From Oscillospiraceae bacterium (GTDB lineage: Bacteria; Bacillota; Clostridia; Oscillospirales; Oscillospiraceae), in the NCBI GenBank assembly GCA_024697625.1, contig JAILFJ010000037.1:1-45249 (forward strand): DNA of 45,249 nt, given 5' to 3'. Below the pieces are notes generated by a model. It saw only the letters and a program-made list of their open reading frames with translations. It made no database searches and had not been told where the DNA came from. A program made the position numbers and the translations under genes. This document shows, in pieces, positions 1 to 8,689 of the stretch (its first letter is position 1; each line of letters begins with the position of its first letter).

Positions 1-1
1 C

Positions 2-736
2 TATTATGCGATCAAGGTTCAGCCCGGTATCCACCACACGATGGGCGGAATCAAGATCAATGACATGGCACAGGTGATCAACACGGACGGCAATGTCATA
101 GAGGGTCTCTTCGCAGCGGGCGAAGTCACAGGAGGCGTGCATGGCAATAACCGTCTCGGCGGAAACGCTGTCGCAGACTTTACGATATTCGGACGCATTG
201 CCGGCAGCAGTGCAGCTTCCTATGCTTCCGGTGAAATGCCGGCAATAGCGGAGGAAGAATCGGCACCTGCCGAGGAGGCTGAAGACGCAGTCTCCGAAGA
301 GACGGCACCAGTTGAGGCATCCACGGTGGCGGGAGCAATGTATGTTCCCGGCACCTATGAGGCGGAAGCGACCGGAATGGGCAAAGTCAAGGTCAGTGTT
401 ACTGTAGATGAAAACAGCATCACCGACGTGGTTATTGACGGCTCCGGAGAAACCCCTGAGATCGGCGGCAAGGCAGTTGAGACTCTGACGGAGCAGGTCC
501 TTGCAGCACAGGGTGCAGAGATCGACGGCGTAGCCGGTGCGTCCCTGACCAGCAGTGCTGTTCGCAAGGCGGTGGCCGAGGCACTGGTACAGGCAACGGC
601 CCCGGCAGAAACTGCCGAAGAACCGGCACCTGCTGCGGAGACTGAGAAAGAAGACGCAATAGACGAGGCTGCAGCAGTTGAAGCGGCAACGGAGGAAACT
701 ACTGTCGAGACACCGAAACGCCAGTGGCTCTTCTGA
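2..736 (+). CDS. Flavocytochrome c / fumarate reductase-like flavoprotein with C-terminal FMN-binding domain (5'-truncated)
   Basis: The frame is open from base 2, so the gene begins outside the window; only about 244 C-terminal residues are visible. They start with the end of the FAD-binding reductase domain: a HHTMGG segment followed by [20 protein letters not shown] and a [10 protein letters not shown] tail, as in soluble fumarate, urocanate and related enoate reductases. An Ala/Glu-rich linker follows, then an FMN-binding domain ([11 protein letters not shown] through AVAEALV). That domain holds [13 protein letters not shown], which fits the signature for covalent FMN attachment on Ser/Thr by a flavin transferase. 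A second Ala/Glu/Thr-rich tail ends in KRQWLF. The family is usually exported or membrane-facing and reduces an alkene acid as electron acceptor. The substrate and signal peptide cannot be judged because the N-terminus is missing. Confidence 0.85.
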   Translation, partial: YYAIKVQPGIHHTMGGIKINDMAQVINTDGNVIEGLFAAGEVTGGVHGNNRLGGNAVADFTIFGRIAGSSAASYASGEMPAIAEEESAPAEEAEDAVSEETAPVEASTVAGAMYVPGTYEAEATGMGKVKVSVTVDENSITDVVIDGSGETPEIGGKAVETLTEQVLAAQGAEIDGVAGASLTSSAVRKAVAEALVQATAPAETAEEPAPAAETEKEDAIDEAAAVEAATEETTVETPKRQWLF

Positions 737-756
737 TTATTCAATCAACATAGAGA

Positions 757-789
757 ATCCCCGTTCAGACAAGGTTGCTGGACGGGGAT
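757..789. terminator. Hairpin terminator between convergent genes
   Basis: A 12-bp inverted repeat (757-768 with 778-789, one G:U pair) with a 9-nt loop lies 20 nt after the flavoprotein stop and about 50 nt beyond the recD2 stop on the other strand. The flanks are AT-rich but there is no clean T run, so it may serve both directions with moderate efficiency. Confidence 0.6.
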
Positions 790-839
790 CATTATATTAT
801 GATGATATAAGAAGGAATGCAGTATTTCCGGTATTTCGG

Positions 840-2996
840 CTATAAAGGCTGTTTCAGGCGCTCACACAGCATCGTGTTCCGCTTGTTTACCGTGACATTA
901 CGGATTGCCGTAGTCAAGGCTTTCTTCGTTCCCACAATTACTATAACCTTTTTCGCGCGTGTCACGCCGGTATAGATCAGATTCCGCTGCAGCATCACAT
1001 AATGCGTCATAAGGATTGGCATCACCACAATAGGATATTCGCTTCCCTGACTCTTGTGGATCGTCGTCGCATACGCCAATACCAGCTCATCCAGCTCACT
1101 TACATCGTAGGTAACGGTGCGGCCATCGAAGTTCACACTCAGCTCACGATCCTCTGTATTGACCTTCACAATTGTACCGATGTCGCCATTAAAGACTTCG
1201 CGATCGTAGTTGTTACGAATCTGCATCACTTTGTCGTGCAGACGATATTCCGTCCCGCCCTTGTGCAGGCCGGGAGATCCATTGTTGACAGAAGCCTGAA
1301 GAATCTGGTTCAGATTCGCCGCTCCGACAACACCACGCTGCATCGGGGTAAGCACCTGAATATCCCGGGTTCGATATGCTTTAGGCAAGCGGTCTTTCAC
1401 CAGAGATACGACTTCTTTGGCGGCGGCTTCGGGGTCCTCGATTTCGAGAAAGAAAAAGTCACTCTGCCGACCGTTGCTGAGGTCCGGCATCCTGCCCTGA
1501 TTGATCCGATGTGCGTTCATGATTATGCGACTGGTCTGAGCCTGTCGAAATATTTTTGTCAGGCGGATAACAGGGAAGACAGCGGAATCGATCAGATCCC
1601 GGAGAACATTCCCCGCGCCGACTGACGGAAGCTGATCGACATCGCCGACCAGAATCAGCGTCATGGTATCCGGAATCGCTTTCAAGAGGTTGTACATCAG
1701 CATGGTGTCAATCATGGAGCACTCGTCCACGATCAGGACATCCCCCTGCAAAGGGTTCTCTTCATTCTTCTGGTATCCTTCAGGAGGCTTTACTTCCAAA
1801 AGTCGATGAAGGGTCTTGGCTTCCATGCCTGTGGTCTCAGAGAGCCTCTTCGCTGCCCTGCCCGTGGGGGCAGCCAGCAGAACGGAGGCTCCTGCAGAAC
1901 AGAAAGCTTTGATGATGCCAAGCGTTGTAGTGGTCTTGCCGGTTCCCGGTCCTCCAGTCAGTATCAGAACCTTGCTTCGCACAGCCATCTGGATTGCCTT
2001 CATCTGAACCGGATCATAAACCATTCCGGTTTTAGCACGGATCCGCTGTTCCAGACCTTCCGTTACGACCTGAACTGCAGATGGAACTGAGGCAAGATGT
2101 TTCAGTCTTTTCGCAATGCCGCATTCCGAAACCCAGAACGGTGGAAGATATATCGCTTCCTCACCGACAGCAGCCGGTTCTCCTCCCAGAGTATGGTCAA
2201 GCTTTACATCACCGTCGTGAATCATTTCAACCAGTGCTGCATCTAGCAGACTCGCATCCACATCTAAGAGTTCAGAGCCTGCTTTTACCAGCTGATCACG
2301 CAGGGCATAGCAGTGTCCATCCTCGCTGAGCCTGTTAAGTGTATATAGAAGTCCGCTTCTCAGACGTGCAGCCTGAGTCTTTCCAAAGCCCAGTTTCTGC
2401 GCGATGGTATCGGCAGTTCGGAAGCCGATGCCCCAAATATCGTCTGCCAGACGGTAAGGATTCTCACGAACAACGCGGATGCTGTCGTTTCCATAGGTCT
2501 TATAGATTTTTGTTGCATGAGCTGTGGAGACATTGTGGCTCTGAAGAAAGAGCATGATGTTCTGAATCTCTTTCTGCTCTGCCCAGGATTCTCTGATTCG
2601 CTTCATCCGGAGCGCACCTATGCCGGGAACCCGGAGCAGCGCCTCCGGCGTCTCATCAATGATAGTGAGAGTCTCAGCACCGAACAGTTTTACAATTCTG
2701 GAGGCAAATTTGGGCCCGATCCCTTTGACCAGACCGGAACCAAGATACTTTTCGATCCCGTATACCGTTGCCGGTAAGGACTCCTTGAAGACCGAGACGG
2801 TGAACTGCCTTCCAAATCTTGGGTTCACAGTCCACTCGCCCGTGAGAGTCAGAACAGAGCCTGCATGTACCTCAGGCATGGTGCCGACAACGGTAACCAG
2901 TTCGCTGAAGCCATTGGCTTTACACTTGATGACGGAGTACCCGTTTTTCTCGTTCTGGTAGGTGATCCGCTCGACCACACAGCGTAACTGTTCCAT
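840..2996 (-). CDS. recD2: RecD-like ATP-dependent 5'-3' DNA helicase (RecD2)
   Basis: Encodes 718 residues, the usual length for RecD2, the stand-alone SF1B helicase of bacteria lacking RecBC. An N-terminal OB-like region (about 1-75) is followed by helix-hairpin-helix segments (LVKGIGPKFA near 89 and LLRVPGIGALR near 120). The helicase core has Walker A GGPGTGKT at 348-355, a Walker B segment with DE (LIVDECSMID, about 421-430), GDVDQLPSVG (451-460) and C-terminal ATTIHKSQGSEYP and GVTRAKK motifs. It unwinds DNA 5' to 3' in repair and mismatch processing. The gene ends a minus-strand run, 23 nt after the lipoprotein gene. Its Shine-Dalgarno is weak (AGGA about 13 nt upstream), suggesting coupling or low expression. 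Confidence 0.95.
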   Translation of the reverse strand: MEQLRCVVERITYQNEKNGYSVIKCKANGFSELVTVVGTMPEVHAGSVLTLTGEWTVNPRFGRQFTVSVFKESLPATVYGIEKYLGSGLVKGIGPKFASRIVKLFGAETLTIIDETPEALLRVPGIGALRMKRIRESWAEQKEIQNIMLFLQSHNVSTAHATKIYKTYGNDSIRVVRENPYRLADDIWGIGFRTADTIAQKLGFGKTQAARLRSGLLYTLNRLSEDGHCYALRDQLVKAGSELLDVDASLLDAALVEMIHDGDVKLDHTLGGEPAAVGEEAIYLPPFWVSECGIAKRLKHLASVPSAVQVVTEGLEQRIRAKTGMVYDPVQMKAIQMAVRSKVLILTGGPGTGKTTTTLGIIKAFCSAGASVLLAAPTGRAAKRLSETTGMEAKTLHRLLEVKPPEGYQKNEENPLQGDVLIVDECSMIDTMLMYNLLKAIPDTMTLILVGDVDQLPSVGAGNVLRDLIDSAVFPVIRLTKIFRQAQTSRIIMNAHRINQGRMPDLSNGRQSDFFFLEIEDPEAAAKEVVSLVKDRLPKAYRTRDIQVLTPMQRGVVGAANLNQILQASVNNGSPGLHKGGTEYRLHDKVMQIRNNYDREVFNGDIGTIVKVNTEDRELSVNFDGRTVTYDVSELDELVLAYATTIHKSQGSEYPIVVMPILMTHYVMLQRNLIYTGVTRAKKVIVIVGTKKALTTAIRNVTVNKRNTMLCERLKQPL

Positions 2997-3019
2997 CGTA
3001 TGTTATGAATCCTGTATTG

Positions 3020-3652
3020 TTAATCCAGCAGGGCTTTATCAATGATCTGAAAGTTTGCCCGATGGATGTATAGAGCCATCCCATCGATCATCAGCTTTGT
3101 AAACCTCGGCAGGTCCTCCTGAACTTCCCAATATACCTTGTTTCCGGAGAAGGCATAGATCGGAGTTCCCATCTGTGACTTGATTACTACCACCATCGGC
3201 TTTCCGAACTCATTTTTTATGCTGTTTACCATGCCGCTGATCAGTACCGAATCCAGAGGCCCGGAGGATGTGCTCTCTATGTTATCGAGATAGAATTCAT
3301 ATTCAGGAACAAGGCGTCTGTCATGAAAAATGCAGGTATCGCCACAGGAGATCATCTGTTTACCATCAATGGTAATCGTGATAACAGAACTCAGAGTCTT
3401 GGTTGTGTACCATTCGTCGGATGCGGAAGAGTATGTCTGCTCCTCAACAATGTTGTTATCGATATCAATTCTCTTTCCATGTGTCCTCAATGTACGGATT
3501 CCGGAATTATCAAAGATGTCAATATAGTACTCGTTTCCTATGATGCTCCCATGCAGATCGTGAATTCCGCTTTTCAGGCTTGCACAGCCAGCCAGACCCG
3601 AAGCCAGGACCAGAAGTAGAAAAACGGCAGCAACTTTCTTGAATTTTGCCAT
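3020..3652 (-). CDS. Putative lipoprotein, DUF5052-like
   Basis: The start at 3652 is chosen because GGAGG lies 6 nt upstream and the protein then opens with MAKFKK, a hydrophobic stretch and a lipobox LAGC (cysteine near residue 23). A longer in-frame ORF from 3856 lacks these marks. The 210-residue product should be lipid-anchored outside the membrane. The mature part (ASLKSGIHDLHGSIIGNEY, then ITIDGKQMISCGDTCIF) resembles, from memory, the DUF5052 family of clostridial lipoproteins of unknown function. It lies between cysS and recD2 on the same strand but with a long leader, so it may be its own unit. No enzymatic motif is visible. Confidence 0.75.
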   Translation of the reverse strand: MAKFKKVAAVFLLLVLASGLAGCASLKSGIHDLHGSIIGNEYYIDIFDNSGIRTLRTHGKRIDIDNNIVEEQTYSSASDEWYTTKTLSSVITITIDGKQMISCGDTCIFHDRRLVPEYEFYLDNIESTSSGPLDSVLISGMVNSIKNEFGKPMVVVIKSQMGTPIYAFSGNKVYWEVQEDLPRFTKLMIDGMALYIHRANFQIIDKALLD

Positions 3653-3685
3653 GATACACCTCCGATGAGTGAGATTTCTGGAAAA

Positions 3686-3714
3686 ATCATGCTGCATCCT
3701 GACCGGGCAATCAA
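3686..3714 (-). promoter_or_regulatory. Possible promoter for the lipoprotein gene
   Basis: On the minus strand TTGATT (3709-3714) and CATGAT (3686-3691) are separated by 17 nt, 34 nt before the lipoprotein start. The match is moderate. The remaining leader between cysS and this site (about 3715-3884) shows no gene I can support; it contains a short tandem CGGAAGTATTG repeat. Confidence 0.3.
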
Positions 3715-3884
3715 TACTTCCGCCAATACTTCCGAACAGGATGAGAGAGCAGTCAGCGGAAGAAATCTGCATTGCAGCGAGAGAGAGGCCATCGACCGCT
3801 TCGTACAGGATGCGCGACAGTTCGACGACAGCATCATGCTGTGCATACGCTGTCACGGAAAATAATACTTGTGCTGAAGAACAG

Positions 3885-3929
3885 ACTCCGAAGAGAGGAG
3901 GTCGAAAGAGTACCCGTTCTCTTCGGAGT
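3885..3929 (-). terminator. Strong hairpin downstream of cysS
   Basis: A perfect 12-bp inverted repeat (3885-3896 with 3918-3929) encloses a 21-nt loop, 44 nt after the cysS stop on the minus strand. A second smaller inverted repeat (GCCTGAT/ATCAGGC, 3953-3959 with 3972-3978) overlaps the cysS stop codon. Neither is followed by a true T run (only CTGTTCTT), so termination is inferred and a structural 3'-end role is possible. Confidence 0.45.
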
Positions 3930-3972
3930 ATATGATTGCGTAATACAGCTGGGCCTGATGCTTTGTGTCAGA

Positions 3973-5454
3973 TCAGGCGAGAACTTTCCACCTGACCCCG
4001 CCGGGAATGTCAGTCAGCTCAATGCCCTCTGCTTTCAGTTCCTCGCGGATGCGATCGGCTTCGGCAAAGTCCTTTGCTTTCTTGGCATCGCGGCGTGCAA
4101 GAATCTTCTCTTCAATGGCAGCGATCCTCTCCTGGTCCACGGCCTCACTCTCACAGAGAATACTGAAGCCGGAACCTGCTGCCGCAGCTTTCGCGCTCTC
4201 CTGGCGCTTGAGCTCCTGCCGCTTTTCCTCAGCTTTCTCAATTAAACTGAGGCTCAGAACACGGTCAAAGTCGGTAATCATCGCGAGACGGGTAGCATCG
4301 TTTGTCTTTGCCTTGAGGGCGTCGTAGAGAGCTGTGACTGCGAGGGAACTGTTGAGGTCGTTGTCCATGGCTGCCTGGAACTTCTCCTTCCCCTCGGAGA
4401 GCACAGCCTCATCCACCGGCCCGTCTGACGGATTGAGCCCGGCAATGCGGGCAATAAGCTTCTGATAGGCCTGCTGGGCGTTGTCCAGATTTTCCCAGGT
4501 AAAGACCAGAGATTTGCGGTAGTGGCTCTGCAGACAGAAGAAACGGTAAGCCAGCGGATCATAGCCCTTCTGCTCGAGAAGCGAGACCGTAAGAAACTCG
4601 CCGGAGGACTTGGACATCTTGCCGGAAGAAGTGTTGAGATGCAGAACGTGCATCCACCAGTTGCACCATTTATGACCAAGGTAGGACTCAGACTGGGCGA
4701 TCTCGTTTGTGTGATGGGGGAAGGCATTGTCGATGCCGCCGCAATGGATATCCAGATCCTCACCCAGGTGCTTCATGGAGATACCGGAGCACTCAATATG
4801 CCAGCCGGGATAGCCCACGCCCCAGGGTGAATCCCACTTGAGAGCCTGATCCTCAAATTTGGATTTTGTAAACCAAAGGACAAAATCGTTTTTATTCCGC
4901 TTGTTCGGATCTTCCTCCACACCCTCACGGACACCGACATCCAGGTCGTCGGCATTAAAATCGTTGAAGACATAGTAACGATCGAGCTTCGAAGTGTCAA
5001 AGTAAACATTTCCACCGGCAAAATAGGCATAACCGGTATCCATAAGCTTTGTGATGATGCGAATATAATCGTCAATGCAGTTGGTGGCGGGTTCCACTAC
5101 ATCCGGACGCTTGATATTGAGCTTACGACAATCCTCAAAGAATGCGTCGGTGTAAAACTCTGCAATCTCCATGACGGTCTTATGTTCGCGACGTGCGCCT
5201 TTGAGCATCTTATCTTCGCCCTCATCTGCGTCAGAGGTCAGGTGTCCCACATCGGTGATGTTCATGACGCGCTTGACCGGGTAGCCCAGCCAGCGAAGAT
5301 ACTTCTCCAGTACATCTTCCATAATGTAGGAGCGGAGATTGCCGATGTGCGCGTAATGGTAGACGGTAGGGCCGCAGGTGTACATTTTGACAATGTCCGG
5401 ATGATTGGGGACAAAGAGTTCTTTCTTTCTGCTTGCAGAATTGTACAGATACAT
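3973..5454 (-). CDS. cysS: Cysteinyl-tRNA synthetase
   Basis: Class I synthetase that charges tRNA-Cys in the cytoplasm. The ATG at 5454 (MYLYNSASRKK) has AAAGGAAG 7 nt upstream; an in-frame TTG at 5472 would overlap that site. The protein has 493 residues, slightly longer than E. coli CysS. It shows the HIGH-type motif HIGN (36-39), the zinc ligands expected for CysS (C27, C222, H247, E251) and KMSKS (279-283), followed by a helical anticodon-binding C-terminus with a charged KKAEEKRQELKRQE-like segment. It lies 14 nt after pgsA on the same strand and is very likely co-transcribed with it. No T-box leader is present, as expected for an operon-internal gene. Confidence 0.97.
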   Translation of the reverse strand: MYLYNSASRKKELFVPNHPDIVKMYTCGPTVYHYAHIGNLRSYIMEDVLEKYLRWLGYPVKRVMNITDVGHLTSDADEGEDKMLKGARREHKTVMEIAEFYTDAFFEDCRKLNIKRPDVVEPATNCIDDYIRIITKLMDTGYAYFAGGNVYFDTSKLDRYYVFNDFNADDLDVGVREGVEEDPNKRNKNDFVLWFTKSKFEDQALKWDSPWGVGYPGWHIECSGISMKHLGEDLDIHCGGIDNAFPHHTNEIAQSESYLGHKWCNWWMHVLHLNTSSGKMSKSSGEFLTVSLLEQKGYDPLAYRFFCLQSHYRKSLVFTWENLDNAQQAYQKLIARIAGLNPSDGPVDEAVLSEGKEKFQAAMDNDLNSSLAVTALYDALKAKTNDATRLAMITDFDRVLSLSLIEKAEEKRQELKRQESAKAAAAGSGFSILCESEAVDQERIAAIEEKILARRDAKKAKDFAEADRIREELKAEGIELTDIPGGVRWKVLA

Positions 5455-5468
5455 AATCAGACTTCCTT

Positions 5469-5990
5469 TCAATCAATGTTCTGAAAGACATCACGGTTTC
5501 GGTAAAAATACTCTGCACCTGAAATCAGCGTTGTGATAAGAATCAGCGCGGAGGAGAGCCAGTCAATCCAGCTCAGCTCCAATACCGTCATGGCACAGAG
5601 ACATACCATGGTCACTGCAGTTTTGATCTTGCCGGACCAGGCAGCCGCGATAACACGGTCCTGCTCCACAGCCACGAGACGCAGACCTGAAACAGCAAAC
5701 TCGCGGAAGAGCACCAGCGCTGCGACCCAGCCGGGCATCCTGCCACACTCAACGAAGAAGCACATGGCTGAAAGAACCAGCATCTTATCCGCCAGGGGGT
5801 CCATGAATTTGCCAAGATCAGTGATCTGGTTATAGTGCCGCGCAATATATCCGTCAGCAAAGTCAGAGAGGCATGCAACGATATAGACGATAAGGGCGGG
5901 GATACGAAGACCGCAATAGAGAAGAATCAGGTATACCGGAATCAGAAGGATCCGGATCAGGGTAATCCTGTTGGCAGTTGTTTTCATCAT
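5469..5990 (-). CDS. pgsA: CDP-diacylglycerol-glycerol-3-phosphate 3-phosphatidyltransferase
   Basis: A 173-residue integral membrane enzyme making phosphatidylglycerophosphate from CDP-diacylglycerol and glycerol-3-phosphate, the committed step to phosphatidylglycerol and cardiolipin. The CDP-alcohol phosphotransferase motif is complete: D43, D46-G47, A50-R51, G60, D64 and D68. Hydrophobic segments flank it at about 10-27, 31-44, 85-100 and 120-160. The ATG at 5990 overlaps the rimO stop (ATGATGA), and a second ATG at 5987 is an equally possible start. GAAGGG lies directly before them, so translation is probably coupled to rimO. Paralogues such as phosphatidylserine synthase differ in length and flanking sequence. 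Confidence 0.95.
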   Translation of the reverse strand: MMKTTANRITLIRILLIPVYLILLYCGLRIPALIVYIVACLSDFADGYIARHYNQITDLGKFMDPLADKMLVLSAMCFFVECGRMPGWVAALVLFREFAVSGLRLVAVEQDRVIAAAWSGKIKTAVTMVCLCAMTVLELSWIDWLSSALILITTLISGAEYFYRNRDVFQNID

Positions 5991-7318
5991 CCCTTCAACC
6001 CCTCTCTGACCGCAGTCCCATAAAGAACGCCATTCTCGGCCCCGGTGATATTCACTTCAATGATCTGACCGGGGACACAATTGCCGGAAAGGCAGACAAA
6101 AGAATCTATTTCCGGTGAATCAGCCCAACTGCGTCCGATCCAGCAATCATACTCCCCATCCCATCTTTCAACCAGTACATCCAGGGTCCTTCCAACCTGC
6201 GTTTCGGCGAAGGCATCCAAAATCTCACCCTGGAGTGTGAGAATCTCATCTGCCCGCTGCCGGGCCTCTTCTTCCGAGACGTGCTCCATCAGGGCTGCCG
6301 GCGTTCCCTCCTCCGGAGAGAAGGGGAAGACCCCGGCACGCTCGATGCGGGCCTCACGAAGAAAAGCACAGAGCTCCTGAAACTCAGACTCGCCCTCGCC
6401 GGGAAGACCGGCAATCAAACTGGTACGCAGGACCAGATCCGGAATACGAGCCCTGAGGGTACACAGCAGCTTTCGAATATCATCACCGCTTCCGCGACGG
6501 TTCATACGCCGGAGAATGGCGTTATTGATGTGCTGTATGGGAATATCCAGATACTTCAGAACCTTTGGGTTGCTGGCGATCTCCTCAATCAGTTCGTCGT
6601 CAAACTGATCCGGGTAGAGATAGTGCAGCCGAATCCATTGAAGACCTGTAATTTTGGACAGGCGTCGGCAAAGTTCTGCCAGAGAGCGGTGTCCGTAACG
6701 GTCAGTGCCGTAGCGGGTGATATCCTGAGCGATGACGATGAGTTCCTTCACCCCGCCGGCCACCAGCGCTTCTGCTTCGCGGAGGATGGCATCCATATCA
6801 CGTGAGCGGTAGCGGCCTCGAATCGCAGGGATGGCACAGAAGGCACAGAAGTTATCGCAACCCTCAGCAATCCGCAGATAAGCCCAGCCCGGCCCGGTGG
6901 AGACAAGACGGGGAATCTCCTCCACCGGGGCACTGCTGTCTCCAAAGGAGCGATAGCAGCGGCCATCCAGAACCGCCTCAGCTGCACGGACAATCTCACC
7001 GAAGCTGCCGACTCCCAGTACGGCATCCACCTCGGGCAATTCCTCAAGAATCTCCTTCTGGTAGCGCTCCGGTAAACAGCCGGTCACAATAAGAGCTCCC
7101 AGCTGCCCTGCTGCCTTCAGGCGAGTGTGTTCAAGAATACAGTCGATGGCCTCTTCTTTTGCCGCGTCGATAAAGCCACAGGTATTGATGACTGCAAAGT
7201 CAGCTCCATCCGGTTCCGGAACATTCTGAAATCCGGCTTCCTCAAGCAGATACATCATCTGCTCGCTGTTCACCAGGTTCTTTGCGCAGCCCAGTGAAGT
7301 CAAGGAAAAAGAACGCAT
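5987..7318 (-). CDS. rimO: Ribosomal protein uS12 methylthiotransferase RimO
   Basis: Radical SAM enzyme that adds a methylthio group to the conserved aspartate of ribosomal protein S12. Of 443 residues, the N-terminal UPF0004 domain carries cluster cysteines C11 (LGCAKN), C47 (NTCGF) and C81 (TGCLPERY). The radical SAM domain has C154-x3-C158-x2-C161 (CDNFCAFC). A C-terminal TRAM domain ends the protein. The SLGCAKN opening and GRYRSR after the cluster favour RimO over the tRNA enzyme MiaB. The start is 1 nt after the recX stop, with TGGAG inside the end of recX; the stop overlaps pgsA. This is a tight operon. Confidence 0.95.
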   Translation of the reverse strand: MRSFSLTSLGCAKNLVNSEQMMYLLEEAGFQNVPEPDGADFAVINTCGFIDAAKEEAIDCILEHTRLKAAGQLGALIVTGCLPERYQKEILEELPEVDAVLGVGSFGEIVRAAEAVLDGRCYRSFGDSSAPVEEIPRLVSTGPGWAYLRIAEGCDNFCAFCAIPAIRGRYRSRDMDAILREAEALVAGGVKELIVIAQDITRYGTDRYGHRSLAELCRRLSKITGLQWIRLHYLYPDQFDDELIEEIASNPKVLKYLDIPIQHINNAILRRMNRRGSGDDIRKLLCTLRARIPDLVLRTSLIAGLPGEGESEFQELCAFLREARIERAGVFPFSPEEGTPAALMEHVSEEEARQRADEILTLQGEILDAFAETQVGRTLDVLVERWDGEYDCWIGRSWADSPEIDSFVCLSGNCVPGQIIEVNITGAENGVLYGTAVREGLKG

Positions 7319-7319
7319 A

Positions 7320-7784
7320 TCACTCCATCCAGTCTAAATCGGTATTTGTATCCGCAAGGCGCGAAAAGGCGGAGCGAATCTCCTCCCGGGAGAAGCCCCG
7401 CCTCATCAGCGCCGCGCTGAGTCTGCGCCGCTCATCCGCATCCTCCGGATGGCGCAGCCGTGCAGAAAGAAAACGGTCGAGCTTATCATTCTGTTCAGGC
7501 ATCTCAGCCAGTGCTTCATCCCAGAACTCCTTTGGGACCCCACGGCGAAAAAGCTCCTGCCTGACGCGCTGGCAGCCAAAGCCCTTGCTGATGCAGAACC
7601 TTACAACCGAGGAAGCATAGCTTTGGTCGTCCAGAAATCCCTGCTCTTTCAGCCAGGAGCAGACCTCGTCTGCTTCAGCCTCCGGAATCGATTTCTGCAG
7701 AAGCTTCCTTCGAATCTCCTGCTCGGAGTAAGGCCTCCTGGACAGGAGCTTCAAAGCTCTCTCTTTTACCGAAAGCGCTTCCAT
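7320..7784 (-). CDS. recX: Regulatory protein RecX
   Basis: A 154-residue, all-helical modulator of RecA filaments. Three repeated helical modules are visible: ALKLLSRRPYSEQEIRRKL near 10-28, the GFLDDQSYASSVVRFCISKGFG block near 49-70 with RVRQELFRRGVP, and a last RLSAALMRRGFSREEIRSAF module. GGAGG sits 7 nt before the ATG. It lies between prmC and rimO, not next to recA, so its link to recombination comes from family knowledge. Sequence and length fit RecX well. Confidence 0.9.
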   Translation of the reverse strand: MEALSVKERALKLLSRRPYSEQEIRRKLLQKSIPEAEADEVCSWLKEQGFLDDQSYASSVVRFCISKGFGCQRVRQELFRRGVPKEFWDEALAEMPEQNDKLDRFLSARLRHPEDADERRRLSAALMRRGFSREEIRSAFSRLADTNTDLDWME

Positions 7785-7797
7785 TTCTGTGCCTCCG

Positions 7798-8658
7798 TCA
7801 ATCGCTGAAGCGCCCGATTACGGCCCGCTGAGTTCCACCCGTATCCTCACGGAATTCAACCCTGGAAAAGCCTCCATCCAACAGCATGTCGCGCACAGCG
7901 TCAGCCTGACCTTCGCCAACCTCAAATATCGCAAAGCCTGCGGGACGCAGCACGCTCTTCCAGTGCTTAATAATGCCGCGGTAGAACTTCAGCCCATCCT
8001 CCCCGCCGTCGAGAGCCCAGATCGGCTCATAGTCACGCACGGAGGCGTCGAGGGTAAGAATCTCATCACTGGGGATATAGGGAGGATTGGACACCAGAAG
8101 ATCGAACTGTCCGAGCCCCAGAGGAGGAGCAGACAAAGCATCGGCCTGCATACACAGAATACGGGAGTTGAGACCGAGATCAGCAATATTCTCGCGACAG
8201 ATCTGCAGCGCACTGGCGCTGATGTCGACAGCAACCAGCTTTGTTGCAGGCATTTCCTTGGCAATGGCGCATGAGATACAGCCACTGCCGCAGCAGAGAT
8301 CCAGAATCCTTGCGTCCATCTTCCGGCCGGTAAGAATCTCTTTTACAGCATCGATAAGAACCTCAGTGTCCATCCGCGGAATCAGTACGTCCGGTGTCAC
8401 TCGCAAGGGAAGACCGTAAAACTCCCAGCTTCCAGTGATATAGGCAGCAGGCTCGCCCCGGAGCCGGCGCTCAAGAGATTCACGGACCCGATCCGCTACG
8501 ATGTCCGTCGTATAGAGGTTAATATCCCGCAGGAGCTCGGCCACAGTCTTTCCTGCGGCATTGGCTACCAGAAGCCTTGCCTCCAGCAGATAGCCCGGGA
8601 CGCCGTGGCTCATCAGTTCCTTTCTGACTCCCAGAGTCAGGTCATTGTAAGTCTTCAA
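7798..8658 (-). CDS. prmC: Peptide chain release factor N5-glutamine methyltransferase PrmC
   Basis: SAM-dependent methyltransferase that methylates the GGQ glutamine of RF1/RF2. The family signatures are present: an N-terminal helical domain, PRMDTE near 95, the SAM-binding LDLCCGSGCIS (119-129) and catalytic NPPY at 191-194. No suitable ATG exists at the N-terminus. I choose the TTG at 8658 (protein MKTYNDL, 286 residues), because CAGGAG lies 10 nt upstream. The TTG at 8667 would sit only 1 nt from that site. In many Firmicutes prmC is next to a DUF1385 gene, as here, but prfA is absent from this window. Confidence 0.93.
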   Translation of the reverse strand: MKTYNDLTLGVRKELMSHGVPGYLLEARLLVANAAGKTVAELLRDINLYTTDIVADRVRESLERRLRGEPAAYITGSWEFYGLPLRVTPDVLIPRMDTEVLIDAVKEILTGRKMDARILDLCCGSGCISCAIAKEMPATKLVAVDISASALQICRENIADLGLNSRILCMQADALSAPPLGLGQFDLLVSNPPYIPSDEILTLDASVRDYEPIWALDGGEDGLKFYRGIIKHWKSVLRPAGFAIFEVGEGQADAVRDMLLDGGFSRVEFREDTGGTQRAVIGRFSD

Positions 8659-8689
8659 AACGCTCAAACTCCTGTCTGCATGTTATGCG

